DNA of 6,118 bases from an uncultured Sulfurovum sp. (GCA_947311605.1 CAMZLC010000007.1:1-6118); one strand, 5' to 3'; positions 1 through 5,406 are shown, numbered from the stretch's first letter. Notes: generated by a model from the letters alone, not told the origin. Numbers and translations: made by a program.

Positions 1-23
1 CTATAACCGCAAATGACGGTTGG
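1..23 (+). repeat. Left terminal inverted repeat of the IS
   Basis: This is the exact reverse complement of 2683-2705 over all 23 bases. It starts CTATAACCGC and ends GACGGTTGG. The match stops at base 24 on the inner side. It could in principle extend outward past the window edge, but the right copy is followed by apparent host coding sequence. Confidence 0.93.
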
Positions 24-34
24 CATTCATTTTG

Positions 35-1804
35 CTAAGCGGCAGAAAACAAGGCGGAAATGTTCATTGTCAGATCTGAATTCCTTACCAGCTTCTTAAT
101 CGCCGGTAAGATTTTTTCGCTACTGTTTCGAGCATTCTTCATTTCTTCTTGTACCAGATGAGTATCGATTTGTGAAAACCTTTCCTCAAGATTCGGACAC
201 CCATTAAGGATTATTTCAACATACTCCCTGTTGTTCAGATTTTGCACCAGCGGCGTGTCGGCAAGAGCAGATTTTAAAACCTTATTTAAAGAGGCTGTAC
301 CGCTTTTTTTACGACTGCGTTGTTTTTCGCCTCGGAAAAATCGTTCCAGAAGATTGTTTGTTCTTTGCGGGTAAACATAGGAAACCCCATCAGTCGTTGC
401 TATCGGGATAGGGTCTGCGAACAGTTTAACCCAGTATTTATCGAGTTGCTTAACCATCCCGGCATACGTTGTTTTACGTCGTTTTCGCCTGACCAACCAT
501 TTTCGAAATGCGACCATGCTCTTTTCGATACTTTTCATATCTGCCTCGTTGCCATCATCATTGAGTCCTTGCTTGCCATCAGGCTGTGCTATGCGCATTG
601 TTTCGCGTAATTTGTCAAATACTTCCGCTTTTCTTTCCAGGCTGGCGGCCAATGTATTCAGTCGCTCATCCTCTACCATTTCCTTGAATTTTTCGTAAAA
701 CTTAAAGACAGGTCTGTGTTCTTTAGCTGTGGCACAGAGGTGAGAATCCATGATCTGCCCCAGCAAGTGGTGGATTTTTTGCAGGCGGCGGTAAAAATTA
801 AGATGTTGCCTATCAAAAGGAAACCCATATCCCTTTGACTGGCCGGGGTATTCGAAGACCCAGTTAATTAACACATATACTGTAATCAGGGGGAAATGAT
901 CAAATGAACCGGTTTCCCATGTGCCAGAATCAATGCTTGCCATAATGTCGGCAAAACCAGGGTCGTCAGAACGTATCTTCTGTTCAAGATATTTACCCCT
1001 CTGCCTTAACAATGGCCGGACTTTCAGTCTCCGTAATCGCTTTAGCAGGGCGGTATAGTCCTCCAGAAGTAAATCTTTACCGATATCTCGTAAGAAATGA
1101 AAATGGCATATGAAATCGGCTGTATGCGGGAACACTTCCTCCACAGCCGCAATGATCCCTTTGCCCATGTCATGAACGAGTGCTATCGGCTCACCATATT
1201 TTTCCTTAATGCCACGAAAAAAAGGAATAAGCGTGTCTTTTTTCTCTGAAGGTATTTTGATTGAATCCAATACCAGCTCTGAAATTCCATCAAGACCGCA
1301 AAACAGGTTAGGACTATCACCCTCACAGGTTCCATCCAGATGGAGAATGTAGCCTCCATTTTTGGTCATGTAACTTCGTAACTGTGATTGACTCTGTCGA
1401 TGGGCAATGGCAAGATAAATGATGAACTTTCGGCCCAGATAACTTACTTCCCGTTCGGACATAAATACATTCTTTGCCGCCATCCTTGCCATGACTTCCT
1501 GATTATTGCGACAGTGAACAAAAAGTGCGTTCCCCACCTCCACAATTACATCAAATCCGAAAGTACCCTTTCCCGGGGCAAGGTTGCGCAGTTGTTCAGC
1601 AACAAATGAGACATGGCCATGAGGACACGTCATGACAGTTTCCCTGGCACGAAAAGAGCCGATATCCATGGTCACCACTTCCTTTTCCCAGGTTTTCTGA
1701 ATAGTAAGACTGGAGCTGCATATAGGACATTCCCGTTCTTCAGGATAGAAATACAGGGTTGGCTTTTCTGGAAATAATACATCGGCCTTGGTTCCGGCAA
1801 TCAA
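35..1804 (-). CDS. DDE transposase (OrfB) with N-terminal zinc ribbon
   Basis: This is the catalytic protein of the IS, 589 residues from the TTG at 1804. A zinc ribbon near the N-terminus uses C26, C29, C60 and H62/H64. The likely catalytic acids are D157 (LHLDGT), D212 (VHDMGKG) and E487 (TNNLLERFF). A C233/H236 cluster (CHFHFLRD) follows the second D, as in MULE/IS256-like RNase H-fold transposases. Basic stretches at about 252-272 and 436-445 could bind DNA. The TTG has no convincing ribosome binding site. The frame stays open and protein-like 16 codons upstream (including KALKLYKSFVGQ) up to the A9 run at 1851-1859, so I infer translation mainly by -1 frameshift from orfA, adding residues from 1852. 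The exact acids are assigned by motif, not by alignment. Confidence 0.88.
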   Translation of the reverse strand: MIAGTKADVLFPEKPTLYFYPEERECPICSSSLTIQKTWEKEVVTMDIGSFRARETVMTCPHGHVSFVAEQLRNLAPGKGTFGFDVIVEVGNALFVHCRNNQEVMARMAAKNVFMSEREVSYLGRKFIIYLAIAHRQSQSQLRSYMTKNGGYILHLDGTCEGDSPNLFCGLDGISELVLDSIKIPSEKKDTLIPFFRGIKEKYGEPIALVHDMGKGIIAAVEEVFPHTADFICHFHFLRDIGKDLLLEDYTALLKRLRRLKVRPLLRQRGKYLEQKIRSDDPGFADIMASIDSGTWETGSFDHFPLITVYVLINWVFEYPGQSKGYGFPFDRQHLNFYRRLQKIHHLLGQIMDSHLCATAKEHRPVFKFYEKFKEMVEDERLNTLAASLERKAEVFDKLRETMRIAQPDGKQGLNDDGNEADMKSIEKSMVAFRKWLVRRKRRKTTYAGMVKQLDKYWVKLFADPIPIATTDGVSYVYPQRTNNLLERFFRGEKQRSRKKSGTASLNKVLKSALADTPLVQNLNNREYVEIILNGCPNLEERFSQIDTHLVQEEMKNARNSSEKILPAIKKLVRNSDLTMNISALFSAA

Positions 1805-1841
1805 CTGTCCAACAAAGCTCTTGTACAGTTTCAGTGCTTTG
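1803..1841 (-). promoter_or_regulatory. Possible frameshift-stimulating RNA structure
   Basis: Ten bases after the A_AAA_AAA heptamer are two interlocking 6-bp complementarities. CAAAGC (1841-1836) pairs with GCTTTG (1818-1813), and AACTGT (1830-1825) pairs with ACAGTT (1808-1803). The order S1-S2-S1'-S2' is that of an H-type pseudoknot, with connecting loops of 5, 6 and 4 bases. A competing simple hairpin uses the second stem plus CAA/TTG inside it. No folding energy was computed. Confidence 0.4.
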
Positions 1842-2496
1842 AAATCTGAATTTTTTTTTCAAGAGCATGATATTCCATAAAACCTTGGACAGCCTGTAAT
1901 GTCAATTTGCTCTTCTTGATTTCCGGCATTGCTAGAATGTCGTCAGCAGATATGTCATGGTGGCTGATGATGGCAACCAGTATCATAACTGCCTCAGGTT
2001 CGGAAATGGCTGCAGCCGCCGATCGACAGACTCTTTTCAGTCGCTGTTGCCTCTGTATTTCATGTCTTTTCGGTTCATCTGCAAAGTAGACAAAGACGCC
2101 TTCATGTTTTTCTCTGCGTAGACCTGGGCATTTGCTGAAATGATGCATAAAAGATTGTGGTGCAAGACCTAACAAGTCGCCAAGCTGCCTGCCTGAAAGA
2201 CCGCCTGGAGAAGTCACAACCAGATGAATAATGGTTTGTTTTAAATTACCATGCTTGGAAAAGGCAATACGTTTAAATCGCCACAGACCATTAACGTCGA
2301 AACGAGGCGTCTCAGGCAAAGTATAGTATTTTCCATTTTGATTATAACTCGTATAGGCTTTCCAAAGTTTAAGCTTTGCCTGCGCTGTTCTTGACGAACA
2401 GCCTAAGTGTGACACAAGCTCATTCAGCATAAATATTTTATTCCTTTTCACCGTCGCTCTTACAAAATCAAGTTTTTTGCTATCAATAATCGGCAC
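1831..2496 (-). CDS. IS OrfA, DNA-binding protein with two helix-turn-helix regions
   Basis: I prefer the GTG at 2496 (221 residues): AAGAGG lies 7 bases upstream and a TATAAT box is about 38 bases upstream. A longer frame begins at a TTG at 2565 (244 residues), but that codon would lie upstream of the promoter. Residues 20-48 look like a helix-turn-helix (NELVSHLGCSSRTAQAKL), followed by a wing with GKYYTL at 55-60. A second helix-turn-helix-like stretch covers roughly 92-145 (GLSGRQLGDLLGLAPQSF). No catalytic motif is visible. Probable roles are binding the IS ends as the front half of an OrfAB fusion and, alone, repressing its own promoter. The stop at 1831-1833 lies 26 bases before the orfB TTG, in a different frame. 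Similar proteins often accompany transposases; the role is inferred. Confidence 0.8.
   Translation of the reverse strand: MPIIDSKKLDFVRATVKRNKIFMLNELVSHLGCSSRTAQAKLKLWKAYTSYNQNGKYYTLPETPRFDVNGLWRFKRIAFSKHGNLKQTIIHLVVTSPGGLSGRQLGDLLGLAPQSFMHHFSKCPGLRREKHEGVFVYFADEPKRHEIQRQQRLKRVCRSAAAAISEPEAVMILVAIISHHDISADDILAMPEIKKSKLTLQAVQGFMEYHALEKKIQISKH
1851..1859 (-). other. Predicted -1 frameshift site linking orfA to orfB
   Basis: On the minus strand a G is followed by nine A. In the orfA frame this reads GAA AAA AAA ATT, containing the slippery heptamer A_AAA_AAA at 1858-1852. Moving back one base puts the ribosome in the orfB frame, whose preceding stop (TGA, 1861-1859) lies just upstream of the slip point. 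The product would join 215 residues of OrfA (GTG start) to 605 residues of the orfB frame, about 820 in total. RNA polymerase slippage on A9 would give the same product. Frameshifting of this kind is established for IS3- and IS1-type elements; here it is inferred. Confidence 0.75.
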
Positions 2497-2512
2497 AGCA
2501 ACACCTCTTCGC

Positions 2513-2548
2513 AGTATATGATACAGTCGCCATATTATATCATATACT
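2513..2548. promoter_or_regulatory. Inverted repeat over the orfA promoter, possible operator
   Basis: Two perfect 11-bp arms (2513-2523 and 2538-2548, AGTATATGATA and its complement) are separated by 14 bases. The right arm overlaps the TATAAT box, and the left arm covers the predicted start of the transcript. The centres are about 25 bp apart, suited to a dimeric repressor. OrfA is the obvious candidate binder; this is inference. Confidence 0.5.
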
Positions 2549-2562
2549 ACGAAATTTGTGGA
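2534..2562 (-). promoter_or_regulatory. Promoter of orfA
   Basis: On the minus strand TCCACA (2562-2557) lies 17 bases from a perfect TATAAT (2539-2534). Transcription would begin near 2527, giving a leader of about 30 bases to the GTG at 2496. This supports the GTG over the upstream TTG at 2565. Confidence 0.5.
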
Positions 2563-2682
2563 CAAAAAAACACCCTAATTACGCATAATTTTAGGTTTTT
2601 TGGGTATGAGGACTCAAAACATATACTTGGCAGGCGATAAATGCATAAAACAAAAGAAAGGAAATCAAGCGGTTGAAAGAAT

Positions 2683-2705
2683 CCAACCGTCATTTGCGGT
2701 TATAG
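2683..2705 (-). repeat. Right terminal inverted repeat of the IS
   Basis: This is a perfect 23-bp inverted copy of bases 1-23. The reading frame of the interrupted PEP-CTERM gene runs through it from the stop at 2674-2676 without a start codon, as expected for an insertion inside a gene. Confidence 0.93.
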
Positions 2706-3066
2706 AGATTTTACATTACCCAGTGGCACCTTAACCAGCAATCCCTTTGACCTTACCACATTACCATCTACCAGTGGAACAGTCGGGCAGTTGACGTGGA
2801 ATGTTGACCTTAATAGCGGCGGTTGGGTTTCCTATGATTTTGGTACCACCGGCGCTTATACAAATGCTGGTGTCAATACCATGCTCGGAGGTTTAGATTT
2901 CCTATATAGTGGGGTTGCAAATGGCGTTATGAATGCAAATATGGGCTGGGATACGCTGAGAGTTGAATTAAACAGCACCGCTCCTGTCCCCGAGCCTGCG
3001 ACAATGCTTCTTTTTGGTACCGGCCTTCTTGGATTAATTGGGTATAATCGCAAACGAACACACTAA
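2706..3066 (+). pseudogene. PEP-CTERM protein gene, 5' end cut off by the IS
   Basis: The frame is open from 2707 with no ATG or GTG near its beginning; the first plausible initiator is a TTG at 2791 with no ribosome binding site and no signal peptide. The residual chain (about 120 residues) is Gly/Thr/Asn-rich, typical of secreted low-complexity passenger regions. It ends with a full PEP-CTERM signal: VPEPAT, a hydrophobic LLFGTGLLGLIG segment and basic YNRKR. In intact proteins this tail sends the chain to an exosortase at the inner membrane for cleavage and surface anchoring or release. The missing N-terminal half should lie left of base 1, beyond the IS. The passenger domain is not recognised. 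Function is probably lost unless initiation occurs from the IS side. Confidence 0.8.
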
Positions 3067-3079
3067 TTTAATTAGGGAA

Positions 3080-3136
3080 TAAACGGGGTCTGTCCCCCTT
3101 TTGTTTTTCGTGACAATAAAACGTGGTCTGTCCCTT
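3080..3136 (+). repeat. Pair of GGTCTGTCCC repeat units
   Basis: Two same-direction units, AAACGGGGTCTGTCCC (from 3081) and AAACGTGGTCTGTCCC (from 3119), start 38 bases apart. They differ at one base over this core. The first can fold as GGGG-TCTGT-CCCC. Related copies occur in reverse orientation at 4510-4523 and 5298-5315. This resembles the short dispersed REP-type repeats known from deltaproteobacterial genomes (from memory, not checked). Confidence 0.65.
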
Positions 3137-3144
3137 ATTACGCT

Positions 3145-3654
3145 GTGACTGTAACAGGTACTCCAAGTGGTTTGGGAACCTGGGGAGACATTTCCGCAAG
3201 CCTAGCAAGTGATTTGGATAGTCAGATATTCACACTTAACGATGGCGACACCATGGAGGTAGATTTCTTTACCTTCACCGCTTCTGGAGTCAGCTGGGCT
3301 GAGGCTTATACTGTTGAAGCCACGTTGGCTTTTGATTCCCCGATCGTTGGCAGTAGTTCTGGTTCTGGAAGTGGAACTTTTGGAACATTTAGGGGTTTTC
3401 TTTCTGGTGGAACGTTAACTTGGGATCCTTCAACTCTTCCGGATGTGTTTGTTGATTCTATCGGGAACTCTTTTTCAATTGATTTTGAGAGTGGTTCTAC
3501 AATAGGCTTCGGAGATACTGCAACAGTGCATGCCTATATTACCAACAATGGTGGAGGCACTGAACCCGTTCCAGAACCAGCAACCATGCTTCTTTTTGGT
3601 ACCGGCCTCTTAGGATTGGTAGGTTACAATCGTAAGCGTAGCCAAAAGGGCTAA
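3145..3654 (+). CDS. PEP-CTERM protein, N-terminus missing
   Basis: This open frame of 169 residues begins with a GTG but has no ribosome binding site and no signal peptide, both expected for an exosortase substrate. The frame is open back to 3076, where it runs through the GGTCTGTCCC repeats and contains no usable start, so the true 5' end seems to have been replaced. The chain is rich in Thr, Ser, Gly and Asp, with a Ser/Gly run at 70-78 and alternating beta-like segments (for example YTVEATLAF). The PEP-CTERM tail is complete: PEP at 143-145, hydrophobic 147-160, basic RKR at 163-165. A strong terminator follows at 3687. The passenger fold is not recognised. It is likely a pseudogene, or an export-defective protein if GTG initiation is real. 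Confidence 0.65.
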   Translation: MTVTGTPSGLGTWGDISASLASDLDSQIFTLNDGDTMEVDFFTFTASGVSWAEAYTVEATLAFDSPIVGSSSGSGSGTFGTFRGFLSGGTLTWDPSTLPDVFVDSIGNSFSIDFESGSTIGFGDTATVHAYITNNGGGTEPVPEPATMLLFGTGLLGLVGYNRKRSQKG

Positions 3655-3686
3655 TTATATTTGCTCTGTAATAATAAGTTTTTTTT

Positions 3687-3720
3687 AAAAGCCTCTAGTT
3701 TAATTAGGGGCTTTTCTTTG
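3687..3720 (+). terminator. Rho-independent terminator after the second PEP-CTERM gene
   Basis: Arms AAAAGCCTCTA (3687-3697) and TAGGGGCTTTT (3705-3715) form an 11-bp stem with one G-T pair around a 7-base loop. CTTTG follows, giving a short T-rich tail. A T8 run at 3679-3686 precedes it, so it may also work on the other strand. Confidence 0.75.
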
Positions 3721-3725
3721 AACAC

Positions 3726-3731
3726 AAGGAG
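3726..3731 (+). promoter_or_regulatory. Ribosome binding site fixing the start at 3740
   Basis: AAGGAG lies 8 bases upstream of ATG 3740. It is the only good initiation signal for the third PEP-CTERM gene, so it identifies the original start and shows that the TGA at 3776-3778 is inside the coding frame. Confidence 0.75.
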
Positions 3732-3739
3732 ACGGTGAG

Positions 3740-4399
3740 ATGAAGATAATGAAATGGCGTATAGTATGCCTGGCCTGAAGTGCATTGCTGTTGAGTTCCG
3801 TGAGTGCGTTTGCAACCACGGTTGAGTTGACGCCTGATCCGGAAGGGAGTTATTTCCGGGTTGATGAAACAAGTGAAATCTCTGGTGACTCATGGGAAGG
3901 ATACTCTCAAGAATTGCAATACAATGTTTATAATTATTCCGACTTAAGCATTACCGGTTTTGCGGTTGGTGTTGTGTTTGATGAAACGATAGGGAACCCT
4001 GATGACGTTTTGTTTCTCGATAGTGGAACTTGGGATGTTTCGTTAGTCACTTCAGGAGATTATGATGGCTCATTTGGCCTCTGGGATGATGTGTTTTCAG
4101 GGTATGGCTATGCATTTGTCGCTAATGCAAGTACAGTGGAAGATGCAATTGGTGCGTACACCGGAATAGAGGATGAGTTTGGCATGGTGGCGAGTTCTGT
4201 GCCCTTTATCCCCGCTTCCCCTGTCGTGGTACGTGCCGGTGGGCAACTGTACACTGGCGGCACCAGCAATGATCCAAATATTCAAAGAGTACCTCTCGGC
4301 AATCCTCCTGCCCCTGTTCCCGAGCCTGCCACCATGTTGCTTTTCGGCACCGGCCTTGTCGGTCTTGTGGGTATGCGGAAACGTAAAGGGAAGAAATAA
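3740..4399 (+). pseudogene. PEP-CTERM protein with a stop codon inside its signal peptide
   Basis: The ATG at 3740 follows AAGGAG and begins a typical signal peptide: basic n-region MKIMKWRIVCLA, hydrophobic SALLLSSVSAFA, and an AFA cleavage site before TTVELTP. Codon 13, between these parts, is TGA (3776-3778). After it the frame is open to 4399 and well conserved in style. The mature part is Asp/Gly/Ser/Tyr-rich and acidic, with no recognised domain. The PEP-CTERM tail has PEP at about 194-196, LLFGTGLVGLVG, then MRKRKGKK. Downstream starts such as TTG 3785 lack a ribosome binding site and would remove half of the signal peptide. Other genes here use TGA as a normal stop and TGG for Trp, so recoding is unlikely. 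A recent nonsense mutation, or a sequencing error, is the simplest reading. Confidence 0.78.
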
Positions 4400-4438
4400 C
4401 ATCTCTTTTTTCATCTGAGACATTTTTCCTAAGATATG

Positions 4439-4471
4439 AGCGGCATCACCTTGGTGATGCCGCTTTTTTTT
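4439..4471 (+). terminator. Strong Rho-independent terminator after the third PEP-CTERM gene
   Basis: AGCGGCATCACC and GGTGATGCCGCT form a perfect 12-bp stem with a 2-base gap (4439-4464), followed by a run of eight T (4464-4471). It ends the PEP-CTERM cluster. Confidence 0.93.
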
Positions 4472-4509
4472 AAAAATAAGAAGGCGAATGAACAATAGTA
4501 GTAACAATA

Positions 4510-4523
4510 GGGGACAGACCACG
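4510..4523 (-). repeat. GGTCTGTCCC repeat unit, minus orientation
   Basis: The plus strand reads GGGGACAGACCACG. The minus strand therefore reads CGTGGTCTGTCCCC, matching the units at 3081 and 3119. It lies 10 bases beyond the vapC stop codon. Confidence 0.65.
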
Positions 4524-4533
4524 GTTTAATTCG

Positions 4534-4944
4534 TTATGGATACAGCATTTCAGGTGATTGGCATATTATTAAATTATCAATGTCTGAAAAGTGTTTGTCA
4601 TATGTAAATATTGTGAAACCATGTTGGATGGAAGTGGCTGCTATCCAGAGATCATTAGTTGGGATTGGCTGGCCTTTCTTGCGAAGTTGTTGAAATATCC
4701 GGGCATAATACTCAGATGTTTCATTGTCAATCAGCAGCAAAGTGACTCGGGGAGAACAGAGGAATTCGCTCAATTCTTTTCTGTTTAATTCTTCCCTATT
4801 TCCCAGAATAAAACCAGCGATTAGCTCTCCAAGAACAATACTGCTAATGCCAATTTTCTCCACCAGCCTAATAATTTCTATCGCATCTTTGTTGCCATTT
4901 TTAAATGCTGCATATGCGTTTGTATCAAGCAGGATCTTTTTCAT
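4534..4944 (-). CDS. vapC: VapC-like PIN-domain toxin ribonuclease
   Basis: This is the toxin of a type II module: a Mg-dependent PIN endoribonuclease that cleaves RNA (tRNA or rRNA in studied members) when its antitoxin is degraded. From the ATG at 4944 it has 136 residues, the usual PIN toxin length. All four acidic residues are present: D7 (LLDTN), E40 (LGELIAG), D98 (TNDLWIAA) and D116 (TYDKHF). The ATG overlaps the antitoxin stop as ATGA (4944-4941), indicating translational coupling. A GTG at 4950 would add two residues and is less likely. The gene looks intact and probably active. Its exact RNA target cannot be read from the sequence. A GGTCTGTCCC repeat lies just past its end. Confidence 0.92.
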   Translation of the reverse strand: MKKILLDTNAYAAFKNGNKDAIEIIRLVEKIGISSIVLGELIAGFILGNREELNRKELSEFLCSPRVTLLLIDNETSEYYARIFQQLRKKGQPIPTNDLWIAATSIQHGFTIFTYDKHFSDIDNLIICQSPEMLYP

Positions 4945-5195
4945 TTCCACATCTCTTCATCGATCTGATTAAAGTTGCTTGTTGCCTGCAAAAATTCATC
5001 TCTCTCTGTATCACTCCAGGTACCGGATAGTTTATCAAGGTCGCAATATCTAGTACGATTCATTGGGTCGATTCCGATTCCCTTGTGGATATATGAAAGA
5101 ATCAATCTATTAACGCTCATTCCATTTTTTAAGGCTTCGGCCTTAAGAAGATTTTTGACATGGTCATCAATGCCACGTAAGCTGACGTTCCCCAT
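4941..5195 (-). CDS. vapB: VapB/FitA-like ribbon-helix-helix antitoxin
   Basis: An 84-residue antitoxin lies directly upstream of the PIN toxin. Residues 1-40 match a ribbon-helix-helix DNA-binding region of the FitA kind: a strand NVSLRGID, then helices HVKNLLKAEALKNG and SVNRLILSYIHKG. The C-terminal half, with DLDKLSGTWSDTE and FNQIDEEMWK, is the toxin-wrapping tail typical of this antitoxin family. The ATG at 5195 has AGGAGG at 5201-5206 with 6 bases between. Stop and toxin start overlap (ATGA). Dimers would bind the promoter and autorepress, with toxin as co-repressor; palindromes at 5225-5248 are candidate operators. The gene appears complete. Confidence 0.9.
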   Translation of the reverse strand: MGNVSLRGIDDHVKNLLKAEALKNGMSVNRLILSYIHKGIGIDPMNRTRYCDLDKLSGTWSDTERDEFLQATSNFNQIDEEMWK

Positions 5196-5200
5196 GGTGC

Positions 5201-5206
5201 CCTCCT
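5201..5206 (-). promoter_or_regulatory. Ribosome binding site of vapB
   Basis: The minus strand reads AGGAGG, 5 bases before GCACC is complete and the ATG at 5195 begins. This is a consensus site, stronger than anything in front of vapC, which relies on coupling. Confidence 0.8.
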
Positions 5207-5224
5207 GATTAAAATCCTAAAAAA

Positions 5225-5264
5225 GATATCACCAATATGATATCATATATAATATAAAAAACAA
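5225..5264 (-). promoter_or_regulatory. Promoter/operator region of vapBC
   Basis: A 14-bp perfect palindrome (ATATGATATCATAT, 5235-5248) lies upstream of vapB, and a second GATATC occurs at 5225-5230, 14 bases from the one in the palindrome. A weak promoter candidate, TTGTTT (5264-5259) with TATCAT (5242-5237) at 16 bases, overlaps the palindrome. This layout suits autorepression by a ribbon-helix-helix antitoxin. The AT-rich setting makes chance palindromes more likely. Confidence 0.42.
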
Positions 5265-5269
5265 TACGG

Positions 5270-5291
5270 AATGAACACGGAATGAACACGG
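5270..5291 (+). repeat. Tandem 11-bp duplication
   Basis: AATGAACACGG occurs twice, head to tail, at 5270-5280 and 5281-5291, directly beside the repeat at 5298. It could be a small slippage duplication. No function is evident. Confidence 0.7.
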
Positions 5292-5297
5292 TGTAAT

Positions 5298-5315
5298 GGG
5301 GGGACAGACCCCAAT
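5298..5315 (-). repeat. GGTCTGTCCC repeat unit upstream of vapB
   Basis: The plus strand reads GGGGGGACAGACCCCAAT. The minus strand therefore contains GGGGTCTGTCCCCCC, closest to the unit at 3085. It has the same orientation as the copy at 4510, so the vapBC operon lies between two direct copies about 790 bases apart. Confidence 0.65.
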
Positions 5316-5365
5316 TAAATATGAGGTTTTTTAAACTCTTTGCTCATAGCGCCACTTGTTTGTGT

Positions 5366-5406
5366 CTATTGTCTGGCTTCAACAAATTCCTCAACAGTTA
5401 TTCCCC
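5366..5406 (-). other. Out-of-frame 3' end of hicA
   Basis: This stretch encodes GITVEEFVEARQ followed by TAG (5368-5366) in the frame one base off from hicA. The sequence matches the standard HicA C-terminal motif (ITVEEFL). The switch point is the homopolymer GGGG on the minus strand (5406-5403). Confidence 0.75.

Larger units (their letters stand above)
1..2705 (-). mobile_element. Complete two-gene insertion sequence, about 2.7 kb
   Basis: The element is bounded by perfect 23-bp inverted repeats at 1-23 and 2683-2705. Two minus-strand genes fill it: orfA (winged helix-turn-helix type) and orfB (DDE transposase). The orfB stop lies only 11 bases inside the left repeat, and about 186 bases separate the right repeat from the preferred orfA start. 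The two frames are joined by a predicted -1 frameshift at 1851-1859. The right end abuts a reading frame that continues as a PEP-CTERM protein, so the element interrupts a host gene. Its target duplication cannot be seen because the left flank is outside the window. The family is not certain: the transposase has MULE/IS256-like features (D, D, a C-x-x-H region, then E after NN), but I cannot assign a named IS family. Confidence 0.9.

Noticed and set aside
1388..1609. Open frame of 73 codons on the plus strand inside the transposase
   Set aside because: It lies opposite a well-supported transposase domain and has no start signal or recognisable motif.
1804..1852. TTG at 1804 as the true start of the transposase
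   Set aside because: It has no good ribosome binding site, and the frame remains protein-like for 16 codons upstream to the A9 run. It is kept as the coordinate of convenience only.
2497..2565. TTG at 2565 as the orfA start
   Set aside because: It would lie upstream of the TATAAT box and lacks a ribosome binding site. The GTG at 2496 has both in proper position.
2574..2595. Small hairpin CCTAA...TTAGG between orfA and the right IS end
   Set aside because: The 5-bp stem is AT-rich, has a long loop and no T-run, so it is within chance expectation.
3776..3778. TGA read as selenocysteine or as a reassigned codon
   Set aside because: A selenocysteine in a signal peptide has no role and no clear SECIS hairpin follows. 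Other genes in the window end with TGA and encode Trp by TGG.
3651..3893. Open frame of 80 codons on the minus strand
   Set aside because: It crosses the terminator at 3687-3720 and lies opposite the signal peptide region. No protein-like features support it.
4097..4522. Open frame of 141 codons on the minus strand
   Set aside because: It is antisense to the third PEP-CTERM gene and runs through its terminator. It has no ribosome binding site and an atypical composition rich in His, Arg and Leu runs.
3080..5315. CRISPR-like array from the repeated GGTCTGTCCC cores
   Set aside because: There are only four copies in mixed orientation at irregular distances, with no regular spacers.
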